Below the pieces are notes generated by a model. It saw nothing but the letters and a program-made list of their open reading frames with translations, was not told the origin of the DNA and did no database searches. Positions 47,436-57,420 of a DNA stretch of 64,000 nucleotides are shown piece by piece. Position numbers and translations under genes: made by a program. Within the stretch, counting starts at the first letter, position 1. Each line of letters begins with the position of its first letter. Source of the stretch: Lunularia cruciata (Eukaryota; Streptophyta; Marchantiopsida; Lunulariales; Lunulariaceae); contig OX419762.1 of the NCBI GenBank assembly GCA_948567375.1, forward strand, positions 54,826,841 to 54,890,840, in the 5' to 3' direction.

Positions 47436-50009
47436 CTAATCCGATCCGATGTCTTCTTCTTCCTCGGCTTTCAAACCAAAACCCGAAGTTATCTTACTTC
47501 CTACTATCTTTTCCTCGCGTTTCAGATCTTCCACATCTTCTACCAGATCCAGCAATTCTCTTTCCTGATCTGAAATTGCACTAGTGGTTAATCTATCTAA
47601 CTCCTCATCCTTCGACCCACTCTTCTCTAATGTCTCTGAGGGCAACTCTGAAGACATTTGGATCCCTATGTTATCTACTTCGGGTTTTGCCTTAACATCC
47701 TGCCGAAGCTTTTCTAACTCTATTCTCACTAAGTCTAATCTAATCGCAATATTGTCTTCTACTTCTAAGATCTTCCTATCTACACGAGTTCTCAATTTAA
47801 TCAACAAGGCATTCAAATCTGTATCTTTCGCTTGTCTTCGCCTTGTTTCCTGCACCAATAGTTTTAACTCGTGCAATCTCGTCTCTTCAATTTGAACGCT
47901 GGTCTCTGTACTCAACATCGCATTTACTTTGAGGACAATTTCCTTCAATGGCTCCAATCTTGTCTTGCGTTCGTGTTCCCGATCTGCGAGCCATTCTTCT
48001 CTATACATCGCCAATTCTTCTTCGAATTCGGCCTTCATTGCTTCCTTCTCTTTCTCCTTCTGTGCAACCTTCTCTTCCTGATTACAAAGTAAGTCTTGTA
48101 ATCTCTCTTCTTCTCTATATCTCGCAGCCAACTCTTGCTGCCAGAGTTGCTTCTTCTCCTCCATACTCTCCATTACTCGATCAAGCTCTTGATCCTTCGA
48201 TGCTACCCTCGCCATAGCATGGATAAGTTCGACTCTTGAATCAGCAAACTGCTGCTTCAAGATTTCATGCTCCGCTACCTGTCTCTCCCTTGCGATGTCA
48301 CTCTTCCTCGCAAGATCTTCTCGATAACTCACTTCTCTCTTCAGGTCTTCGATTACCTGACTCCTCTCGACTGCTTCCACTCGCACTACTTCTCTCTCTT
48401 CCTCACCTCGGGTTATACTCTTCTTCAACTCCGAGTTTTCTTCTTCTAATCTTGATAAGACCTGCAACACAGTCTTTACCTGTGGACAAGTAGACTGCAT
48501 CTCCTTCTTCTTCTTCTCCATCTTCACCAACAGCGGGCATACTACCATCTGCAGGTAATCTACTCCATTACAGACAACTTCGTCCTCCCACGGAGTGGTC
48601 TCTCTTCTTTCCTCATGTTCTCCCGATACTCGCCTTCTTCTTTGGAGTCTTTGTATCAGGATCGATGCCTCACTGCCCGAGCTTTCTTCTACCTCTTCCT
48701 TCACTCTACTCGGTCCCGCTTCACACTTTGCCTTACGTCTTGAATGAATTCCTCGCTATACTGCGATCTTCTTCTCCTTGCACACAGGTACTTCGTCTTC
48801 CAGCGCCGCATTGTCTTTGGTTTCTACTTCGGCTTGCATTTCTTCTTTGTATTCTTCAACCGCTGGTACCGATGTCATCTCTCCTCCTTCCTCACTATCA
48901 CTGCTTGTATCTCCACTTTGCAATGTCAGCTCAGGTTCCTCCTCACGGTCCGAGTCCTCCGTCTTGAGCTTGGCTTTGCCTTCTGAGTCTTCATCTTCCG
49001 ACTCAATCACCACCATTCCTTGCCTCGGGTTATTTTTCTGCATTTTCCAAGGTTTCTTGTTTTCTTCGGCTTTTGCTTGCCGAGTTCTCTTCTTTGTTGG
49101 GGTACTTTCAACGACCTCCACGTTCTTTCCTGTCTTTGCGTAGTAATCGTCCGTGCTCCGGATTTGGAGAATGTATTGCTACTCCTCCGCATCGACTTCT
49201 CTTCTCAAATCAGGATGGAAATGAGACACCATTTGATTACGCTCCGCCAAATTGAGCAGATTTAACCCGAGGAAAAAATGGGCTGCAAATGGTACGATGT
49301 AGTGTGGAGGCGACTTATCCCGCAGATTCCACACCATCTGCCTCGTTCTTCTGTGAAAGCACCTTGCCCAATTTATCGGTTCTCCTGCAAATAACTTGTG
49401 AAAGAACACCGCTTGGTGTTTCATCACATAGGTAGTTCTCTCCGGCTTCAGGAGGGCCATTAGTGCACTCACAATTCCTCTCCTCACAGGGTCTTTATAG
49501 CTCTCAACTTTATACCCATTCTTCGTCCTCTTTGATGAGAAGGCATCTCTCACCTCTTGCATTGCTTGGGCTATCTCTCCTTTCCCCAAGAACGTGGCTC
49601 CCTGCTCCGAGCCTGCCTCCTTCCCAAGTACGAGTCTCCAATCCGACTTTGTCCAGCGAGCCGGATTTCCTCTCTTCCCTTCTTCCTCGGGACCATCAAG
49701 ACATTTACTCTCAATGATTTCTGTCATGAATCCTAGAAAACTTACGTTCCAATTCCATGCCAAAAAAGTGATCCGAAGTCGGCTCAAGACTTCGATCCTC
49801 GCTACTATATCTAATCTCCGAATTGCATGATTTCTCACTGCAAATTCGGAGTTCTTCTTCCTTCCTCCCATCTCTTCTGCTTTCTTTTGGTCTCTCAATT
49901 TCTCTCTCTCGACTTCTCCCTTGCACACTAACGCAAGTCCAACTCTATTTCCCTTTCCCCAATCACCTGCAAGATGACTCCTCAACGGCGAAGGAAAATT
50001 GCTCGACAT
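47436..50009 (-). pseudogene. C3 LTR-encoded 858-codon protein, two TAG interruptions
   Basis: ATG at 50007-50009 (MSSNFPSPLRSHLAG). The frame is open to 47436 except for TAG at codons 277 and 418; C2 has CAG at both. Residues 1-100 are basic and hydrophobic (ITFLAWNWNVSF). Residues 120-276 form a conserved core (WTKSDWRLVLG; NGYKVESYKDP; KPERTTYVMKHQAVFFHKLF; GEPINWARCFH; FHPDLRREVD). Residues about 297-417 are Lys/Arg then Asp/Glu/Ser rich. Residues about 436-857 are a long Glu/Lys/Arg-rich coiled coil with LHELKLLVQETRRRQAKD. I recognise no enzyme motif. The core faintly recalls domains of plant transposon-associated proteins; that is not verified. It could be a structural or RNP-assembly factor. 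Confidence 0.85.
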
Positions 50010-50028
50010 TTTGTTGTTGCAGTTTTGA

Positions 50029-50036
50029 TTTTTATA
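50029..50036 (-). promoter_or_regulatory. TATA-like box in the C3 LTR
   Basis: Sense TATAAAAA, 27 bases before the first ATG of the LTR ORF. Conserved in C1, C2 and C6. If it is the LTR promoter, transcripts would start very near the ORF start, so the ORF would occupy the 5' end of the element RNA. Confidence 0.55.
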
Positions 50037-50422
50037 GAGTTGCACTTCTTTGTCTTCCGTCGCTTCAAGTTTCTACAAAGAAATCACACCTCCGGCATGC
50101 ACCTGTTACTGTCACTCAACCTTCGCGCGTATGAGCCGCCAATTTTGAAACGGCCCCTTCTCAAATTTCTCGGCCCGACGAAAGGTTGTTAGACTGTCTT
50201 TGCCTCGAGTTGAGCTCCCCCCGAGCCGAAGACAATTTACTTTGTATTTTATGCTGACATGGCATTTTAGAGTACTTTGCCTTATGACCCGAAGTCACTT
50301 TACTTCGGGTTTCACCCTGAAGACAATTTTCTTCGTCTTCTTTGGCTATACAGGCGCAATCCGACTTCTCTATACACTTCTTCTCCTTTATTTTGGAAAA
50401 AACAAAAAATGTGGGCACCACA

Positions 50423-51857
50423 AAGGGAGACTAGCAAGGTGGATGATACTCTTATCTGAGTATGACTACACCATTGAGGATAGGCCAGGAAAGAAACATG
50501 CAAATGCTGATTTGTTATCTAGAGCCTATGATCATGATGGAGATGAGCCAGTGGATGATTCCTTCCCGGATGAGGAGCTCATGACAATCTCAGTCACTCA
50601 AGAGGTTCCAATGAAGTACAAGGAGATTGTGGATTTTGTGACAAGAGGTAACTATCCAGAAAGGATGCATGCTAGGGAGAGGAAGGCCCTTGCAGCAAGA
50701 TCTAGACCTTACACAATGGTGGAGGATATTATTTTTCACCAAGGAGCAGATGGTCTACTTTGAAGAGCAGTGGGTAAGGAAGAGTCTATCCTACTCATAA
50801 AGGAGTTTCATGAAGGTTTAGTATGTGGAGGACACTTTGCAGGAAAGGTGACTGCTTTCAAGATTCTAGATGCAAGTTACCATTGGAGAGGGATTTTCAA
50901 GGATTTTCTTGATTATTGCAAAACTTGTCATGTTTGTCAAGCTTTTGCTAGAAAGTCTACATCCACTCCACCACTTAGATCAATTCCATTGCTAGGACCT
51001 TTTGAGAAGTAGGGAATTGATTTGTAGGTCCTCTCAATAGAACCCCAAGGAACAATCGGTACATTGTGGTAGTTACTGATTACCTTACTAAGTGGGTTGA
51101 GGCTAGACCATTGAGGGACAAGAATGAAGATGAAGTGGGTAGATTTCTTTATGAACGCATTATCACTAGGTTTGATGCCCTTTGGAGTTGGTTTTTGATA
51201 GAGGAGGAGAGTTTACAAGAAGCATTGCCCTCCTTCAACGTCTGATCCGAGTTTTTCTCCTCTGACACAAAGTAAACTTCTTCGGGTCTGATCCAGTTTG
51301 AGACCTTCTTCCTCTTACATGAAGTTGATTTCCTCAAGCTTGATGAAAACACAAGTTTCCCCTCATTTCTTCTCCATTTGGTTTCAATTTGGTTTCAGCA
51401 AGGCACTTCTTCAAAACTCGTCCAAAGTGAAAAATGTGAGTACCACAAAAGCATTCATAGGAGATTGAAGAAAGCACAAGGAGGTGATGCAGAGAAGTCA
51501 AGGAAGGATCAACTCATGGAGTTGGAAGAGGCAAGATCAGTTGCTATGGTTTGAGTGGAGCAAGCCCAAAGGAAACAAAAGGAGAGCTATGACAAGAGGC
51601 AAGGCAAGAAGAAGGTGGAGACTTTCAAAGAAGGTGATTGGGTAATGTTGTTTGATTCCATTCGATTCAAGAGAGTGCAAAAGAAGTTTTTGCCTAAGTA
51701 CTTTGGACCTTTCATAGTGGAGAAGGTGTGGGGCAATTACACCTATGATCTCAAGGAGTTGGGAGGAACACACTTTGATAGGATTAACCATGATAAGTTG
51801 AAGATGTACCATAAAAGGTATAGAGACCTTCACTTTGAGGACAAAGTCCGGGGGTAA
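50423..51857 (+). pseudogene. B5 pol part 2: integrase
   Basis: Resumes after C3 with GRLARWMILLSEYDYTIED. The zinc module (HEGLVCGGHFAGK, CKTCHVCQAF) is present. The core is damaged by a TAG in FEK-stop-GIDL near 51010 and a frameshift after it. A C-type scrap replaces about 170 residues between the GGEFT block and the C-terminal region (51223-51449). The end, with KYFGPFIVEKVWGNY, is open from 51555 to a TAA at 51855-51857, directly before the polypurine tract. Confidence 0.9.
51223..51449 (-). repeat. C8: scrap of a family C LTR end in B5 integrase
   Basis: Ends AAATGTGAGTACCACA, like the plus-strand right terminus of C1-C3, and is preceded by similar CTTCTTCAAAA sequence. AGCATT occurs on both sides, so it is probably an insertion whose other part was deleted together with neighbouring integrase sequence. 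Confidence 0.6.
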
Positions 51858-51858
51858 A
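51848..51858 (+). other. B5 polypurine tract
   Basis: CCGGGGGTAAA directly before the 3' LTR; the pol stop codon TAA lies within it. Confidence 0.85.
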
Positions 51859-52550
51859 TGTAACACCCATTTGTGCATGTGTGTAGTATTGTGATATTTA
51901 GCTTGGTATTACAAGTACTTAAGAGATATTATTTATATAGAGATAAATGATGGTTCTATATTAGTCATGGTTAGCTAAATTTAGTCATAGCTAAGAAAGA
52001 GGGGACCTTACTTTAGAGGAAGTAGAAAAGATGAGCACCACTATTTTGGATTCTAGTGTGTTGACTTGGTATTATTCCTAGGTGTTTGGCTTTGAGGAAA
52101 GAGTTGAGACCTCTTGGGCCCGCAAGCCTTTTTGTTTTGGATTCTTCTTTAGTCCAAGGATAGCCCATGTGAAGGAATCCTTGACTTAGTGGTTGGGTCA
52201 AGATAAGACCACATGCTTAGGAGAATATGCCCATGTGAATGGATATCCCTTTCTACTTTTTGACTTTACTTGACTTTTAGTCTAGTAACTTGAGTTACTA
52301 CGGTAATTAGTAACTTTGGTACATTACTATTTCACAAATATATAAACAAGGGGTGAGGAGGTACTCATCATCCTTTCATTTGCAAATATCTCTCTCTCAT
52401 TGAGCTCTCTAGTGAACAATGTCTTGAGTCTTGGAGTGTTAGCCTTGGAGGAGTATGATGGAGTTGGGGTTCCTTGCCTTCTTAGTCCATGGTGCGCTAC
52501 CATAATAGCCATCAGAGGTTCATCCTTAGTGAGAGACAAGCCGGCTCATA
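51859..52550 (+). repeat. B5 3' LTR
   Basis: 692 bp, start TGTAACACCC, end GGCTCATA (canonical CACA), TATA box at 52339-52346. GATC follows. Confidence 0.95.
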
Positions 52551-52972
52551 GATCTGAGAGGAATTGTAGTGTTGGTAGTATTCTGCATTTGTGAGTGTAG
52601 TGCGAGGTTGATGTGAAGCAATTTTGATCAAGGAAGTTGTGCCTTTAGTGGAGGGGTGGAACACAATTCTGAGGCAAAATTGTTTTGCAATGAAGTGCCA
52701 GTTTTGGGAAAGCAAGAATCATCACAATCAAGATTGTTTGGAAAGAATTGATGGAGTTGTGATTAAGGAGTGTGAATTCGTGACAAGACTACAAATCAAT
52801 GCTTGTTACTCTCTTTAGGGTGTGGTTTCTACTTGAGAGATTAAAGATGCAACCAAGAAGAACTGCAAGTGTTACTTTGACTTTGTATTTGACCAATTCT
52901 GACTAGTATCTATGCGAGAATGAACTTTACTTACTTGATTACCACAAAAGCGATATTTTTTGGTTTGTCACA
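52551..52972 (+). repeat. C4: family C LTR, last segment
   Basis: Continues C4 after B5 (GATCTGAGAGGAATTG) to the LTR end TTTGTCACA at 52972. Family C gag sequence follows on the opposite strand. Confidence 0.88.
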
Positions 52973-54454
52973 TGGATCAGATCCTTTACTTTGGATTGGA
53001 TGTCCGCCCTAAAAACTGGAGACTTTGTCTTTGTCTCCTCCTCCAAACTCAGTTCCCAAGTTGTGAGTAGTGCCTCCTTAAGTTCTTTCTGCAAGGCTTT
53101 AGCTTTGGCTTTCGAGAGGATCTCTTCCTCCTTGGCAAAAAGAATTGCCTTTGGGTGCAATCTCTTCGCCTTTCTAGAAGACGACAAGGTCATATTCAAT
53201 TCTTTGGGATCACGCTTCTTCTTACTGGCGTGTGTCTCAACCTTCAAAATTTCAAGGTCCGACCATTCTCCTTCCAAGGCCGGACTCCCTTCTTGAGGTC
53301 TCTCCTCCTCAAGTGTGATGCAATTTACATTAGTATCCCCCTTTGCCTGAATTGCTGCACGCTCAGCAGGGGTCTGTACATATTTTACAGGCGGCTTTGG
53401 GTTTGGTGGGTGAGGGCATTGGTTGCCTGTATGGCCCGATCCTTTGCAATTACCAAACAAGGGAACGTACTCAATTTGCCTTCTTGGCTCCAGATTGTTT
53501 GGAGACCAATGTCCCATCTAGCCACAATTGTAATAGGCATTGGGTGCAACGTTTTGAGGTTGATTTTGGTTGCTCATTGGTGGTCTTTGTGGAGGAGCAT
53601 TGGGATTATACTCTCTTGGTCCAAACCTTGGACCTTGATACAATGTGCTTGCCTGAGGTTGTACCTCTTGCGTTTGGTACACAGCCTCTTCTTCCTTGTC
53701 TTGGTTCCATCCCAGAACCCAATCAATCTACTACACCAGGAATGCATTACGAGTATTGCATTCCATGTTTGCATGGCCTGACTTGCCATATGTGGTGCAC
53801 CATACATTCAATCTGCCAAATGTTGTGCCCTTCCTTCTGTCCTTAGCCCCAATCATCTAGATCTTAAAATCTGAAAACTCCTTGATGAGGGCATCCAGCT
53901 TGGTATCCGCCTTATGCACACTCTTTGCTGGAGGAGTCACTGGTTTCTCACCCCCACGTCTTCTTACTTGTCTTGGCTTTGATTCTTCTTTGGATTCCAA
54001 AGAAGAGCTCGAAGACGTGGAGGATTCCTCCGAAGAAGGGGATGTACTGCACAAAGCTCTCCTTCTGGGCTTCTTGCCTTTCTTCTCCCGATTTCTCTGG
54101 TTGCTGGCAGAGTAAGAGTGGGCCGCCTTGTAACGGGCGACATGTTTGAGTACCTTGTCAAGGGAAGTTACATTCCTCTCCCTCGCAAAGGTTTGAATCT
54201 CAAGTGAAAGTCCTCCCAGGAACTAGGTAATGGCTTGGGTATTGGAGTGACTCACCACCACTGATTGCTTTGGAACTCGGTTCAAGAGTGCCATGAACCG
54301 CTCAGATTAGTCTCTCAACTTCTCCTTCTTGCCGCGGTCTAAATCGTTGAGTGCCGCAAAGACACTCGTGTCGCAGTCAACCTCTTGGAATCATTCCAGG
54401 AAGTTGTTTCTCAAGTCTACCTAGCCTTCCGATACAAACCCCAAATTGTGAGGA
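52973..54454 (-). pseudogene. Family C gag with two zinc knuckles
   Basis: In sense orientation (minus strand, from 54454) a retrotransposon gag domain shows RFMALLNRVPKQSVVVSHS and FLGGLSLEIQTFARERNV near 54200-54330. A basic, Ser-rich linker (SSEESSTSSSSSLESKEESK near 54000) follows. Two CCHC knuckles come next: CTTYGKSGHANMEC near 53780 (second Cys now Tyr) and GNCKGSGHTGNQC near 53430 (first Cys now Phe). A 192-codon frame then runs to 52939, with a Lys/Glu-rich stretch and SKVKDLIHVTNQ. It is the likely gag of the element whose pol lies at 28640-32275, by its match with 37856-38157 and its place among C copies; this is inferred. Confidence 0.75.
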
Positions 54455-56634
54455 GGGTCTTGAAGTTGAAGGGAAGAGAGGAAATCCGGCTTGATGGACT
54501 GAGTCAGATTGGAGGTTAGTATTGGGGAAGAAAGCAGAAGAACCAATGGGGATCACCTTCTATCGGAAGTGTGATGCTGCAAAAGAGACGGCAGAAATTT
54601 GACACTCTTTCTTTGCTTCGAGAACCACAAATGGCTACAAGGTGGAGTCCTATCGGGATCCGATTAGGAGAAGTATTGTGGGGGCAATGATGTCATGTTC
54701 AAGCCAGAACAAACAACGTACGTGAACATGCAGCAAGCGGTCTTCTTCCACCAGATGTTTGCTGGGGTAAAGGTGAATTGGGTGAAGTGTTTTCACCACC
54801 AAACAAGGCAGATGGTAATCAATAGGCAAACAGGTTTGCCTCCCCATTATTTCGCACCATTTGCAACACACTTCTACTTTGGGTTGAACTTGCTAATAGT
54901 AGAGGAGAGGCATCGCATGGTGTCCCATTTCCATCCTGACTTAAGACGGGAAGCGGATGAATGATGATACACCTACGAGCCAATGATGAGCACTTCTTGA
55001 AGCCAAGACAATGGAAGATGGAAGAAGTCACAAGTCCGAAGACAAAGAAGCGCAGTAAACCTGAAGAGGCAAAGTCCCCTCCAGCTCAAAGGAAGACTCA
55101 AAGACTGGTTGTGCAGAGTAAGAAGATGGTGAGAGAAGCATCATCAAAATCAGAGTCTGAAGAAGAAACCGATTCGCAAGGGGAGGAATCAGAAGAAGAT
55201 GAACTGACCTTAAAAAGTGAGGAGTCTAGAAGTGATAGTGAGAGGGAACCTGAGGTTTAGCAATTGGTGGGGGGTCAGTGAAGCTTGTCATGTGATGATT
55301 GACAGAGTACCCGGAACAACAAGTCATTGTGTAGCCATGGTGGTGAATAAGCAGAGACCAGAGGAAAAGGAGGAGTATCTTGCGGGGTTGAGTTCAATCG
55401 GTAAAGGAGAAGAGAGTTCAGATGCAGTGTCTCTGAAGATACAAAGATCGCAACTTTGGCAAGAGGAGCCGATGAAGGAGCTGAAGTCCAAAGATGAAGA
55501 TGGCAATGAAGATAAAGATAACTTTGGTGGGATACTGTATCTAACAAAGGTTGTCACACTGTTGCTGGAGCTACTGAAGGAACATCAGAACGTAATTCCC
55601 CAAGATTGTAGGAAGGGGATGAATGTGTTGTAGGTGGTGAAGCATCTGTTGAGTGAAGTGAAGGGGTTGCAGGAGCAACAAGTCCAAAGAAATGAAGAAA
55701 TCAGAGAACTTCAAAGAGAGGAACTCTTGAAGAAGAAGGCTTTGGAGATGTTCCAAGAGAGTTGTGAGTCAAGAGGGAAAGAACTACAGAAGCAAGCAGG
55801 AGAATTGAAGGAGCAGGCAATGTGGCTGAGCAAACTGAAGGAGGAAGTGAGTGATGTGCGCATTGAGAATATTTATTTGAAGGCGACGGCAGCAATAATG
55901 GAGCAGGAGTTAGACAGCTTGAAGATGGGAAGGATCAAGCATGGCAGAGGGAGTTAGCAGTCAGGCATGAAGAAGAAGGACGATTACAAGAGCTGGTACA
56001 AAGTGCTGAGTTACAGAGTACACAATATGCGGAGGAGAAGAAAATGCTTGCTGCTGAGTACAAAGATGAGTTGAAGATGTACCGCAAAGAGTTGAAGGTA
56101 GACACTCTCGAGGGTATGAGTCAGAATCAGTAGGAGAAGTTACAGGGAGTTGAGAGCAATCTTGAGCACGAAGGCTGAAGGAAGATTGGAAGAAGCACAT
56201 CTACATGAGTTGAAGTTGCTTGTGCAAGAAACTCGGAAGAGAAAAGCCAAAGATATGGATATGAACACTCTGCTGATCCGATAGAGGGAGCGTGTAGACC
56301 GGAAAATGTTAGAAGTAGAAGACAATGTTAGTCTCAGGTTAGATTTTTGGAGTTAGAGAAAAATAGGAATAGTGTGACAGCAAAGAAGAAGTCTGATGTT
56401 GCAGAAGTAGGAATTCAGGTGTCATTGGACTTGTTATTTGACACATTAGAGAAGAGTGGGTTAGGAGATAAAGAGTTAGATAAGTCACTCCTTAGTGCAA
56501 TTGTAGTTCCTAGTGTAGAAGTAGTAGAATTAGTGCAGGAATTGGTAGAATTAGCTATACCTAAAGAAGGAGAAGTAGTAGGAAGATCATCGGGTTTGGA
56601 AGCTGATGATGAGGTAGACATCAGATTGGTGTAA
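54455..56634 (+). pseudogene. C5 LTR-encoded protein
   Basis: Conserved core: WRLVLGKK-type residues, ITFYRKCDAAKETAE, NGYKVESYRDP, KPEQTTYVNMQQAVFFHQMFAG (frame 54695-54964), FHPDLRREADE. A stop follows, then an Asp/Glu/Ser-rich middle with KKRSKPEEAKSPPAQRK (54961-55260). A coiled coil spans 55600-56330 in broken frames. The tail at 56347-56634 has VAEVGIQVSLDLLFDTLEKSG and ends TAA. The subgroup is as in C0 and C1. Confidence 0.78.
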
Positions 56635-57420
56635 GTAACAATTTTGAGATAGGAAGAGGCAGATATGAAGAGATGGATTGTCAGTTTGGATCTATAGGTA
56701 AGAAGAGATGTAAGGAAGCAATGCGTAGGTAAGAAGAATTGCCATTTGCTTCAATATTTAAGGGAATCATTCGTAGTACCATGTTGTTCAGTATTCATAT
56801 TTCTGAAGATAGATAAAGCAAAGTGTTGTTTTCAGTGTTCGTCGCTTGAGCTTAATTCCAATTGTCAATTCTGTGAGTGTGTGGAGAATTCCAAAGTGCA
56901 AGTCAGTGTGTCTATGGATGTTGGATTTTGCAGCCTTGATCTTCATTCTATGTGTTTGATCCTGAGTGAAGTGCATCGCAGCAATGCCTTGACAGATCTG
57001 AGAAGAATTGTACTATTGGTAGCATTCTACATTTGTGAGTGTAGCACAAAGTTGATGTGAAGCAATTTTGATCAAGGAAGTTGTGCCTTTAGTGGAGGAA
57101 TGGAACACAATTCTAAGGTGAAATCAATCTTCGCAGTGAAGTGCCGTCTTTGGGAGAATATGAATCATCACAATCAAGAGTTGTTTGGACAAAATGTGCT
57201 ATGTTGTGATTATGAGTGTGTAGTCGTGACAAGTTGTCAAGATTGTGAGCTTGTTACTCTCTTTTGGGTGTAGTTTCTACTTGAGAGATTAAAGAAGAAA
57301 TCAAGACGAACTACAAGTTATTGTTTGACTTTGTATTTGACCAATTCTGAATCGTATCTCTGTGGGAACGAACTTTACTTACCTGATTACCGCAAAAGTG
57401 ATATTTGCCGGGTTTTCACA
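54455..57420 (+). repeat. C5: family C LTR, left end truncated
   Basis: Starts inside the ORF core and ends GCCGGGTTTTCACA at 57420. Fused on the left to gag sequence, and on the right directly to B6 pol (TAGCCTCCC), which it had probably invaded. Belongs to the C0/C1 subgroup. Confidence 0.85.

Larger units (their letters stand above)
46644..50422 (-). repeat. C3: giant solo LTR with perfect 5-bp duplication, inserted in B5
   Basis: 3779 bp. Plus-strand termini TATGACAACCC and GGGCACCACA. AAGGG at 46639-46643 and 50423-50427. Joining the flanks restores the B5 residues NVEGRLARW. In sense orientation: about 413 bases of U3-like sequence with a TATA box, an 858-codon reading frame, then 792 bases to the end. 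No gag, pol or primer site is inside. Confidence 0.94.
41106..52550 (+). mobile_element. Full-length Ty3/gypsy element B5, nested in C4 and carrying C3
   Basis: Two 692-bp LTRs with GATC on both sides (41102-41105 and 52551-52554). Contains primer site, ORF1, gag, pol and polypurine tract, with solo LTR C3 (46644-50422) inserted between RNase H and integrase. A hand count gives about 24 differences between the LTRs in 692 bases (roughly 3.5 percent). Frameshifts, a deletion in RT and a C-type scrap in integrase make it dead. Confidence 0.95.

Noticed and set aside
52973..52984. TGGATCAGATCC right after the C4 LTR end, resembling a Met-type primer-binding site
   Set aside because: The same bases encode part of a minus-strand family C gag and align with 37890-37910, so the resemblance is coincidental; the neighbouring gag is in the wrong orientation for C4.
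37856..54454. The two gag fragments as one gene split by C4 and B5
   Set aside because: They overlap by about 268 bases of the same gag region, so they are separate copies or a duplication rather than two halves.
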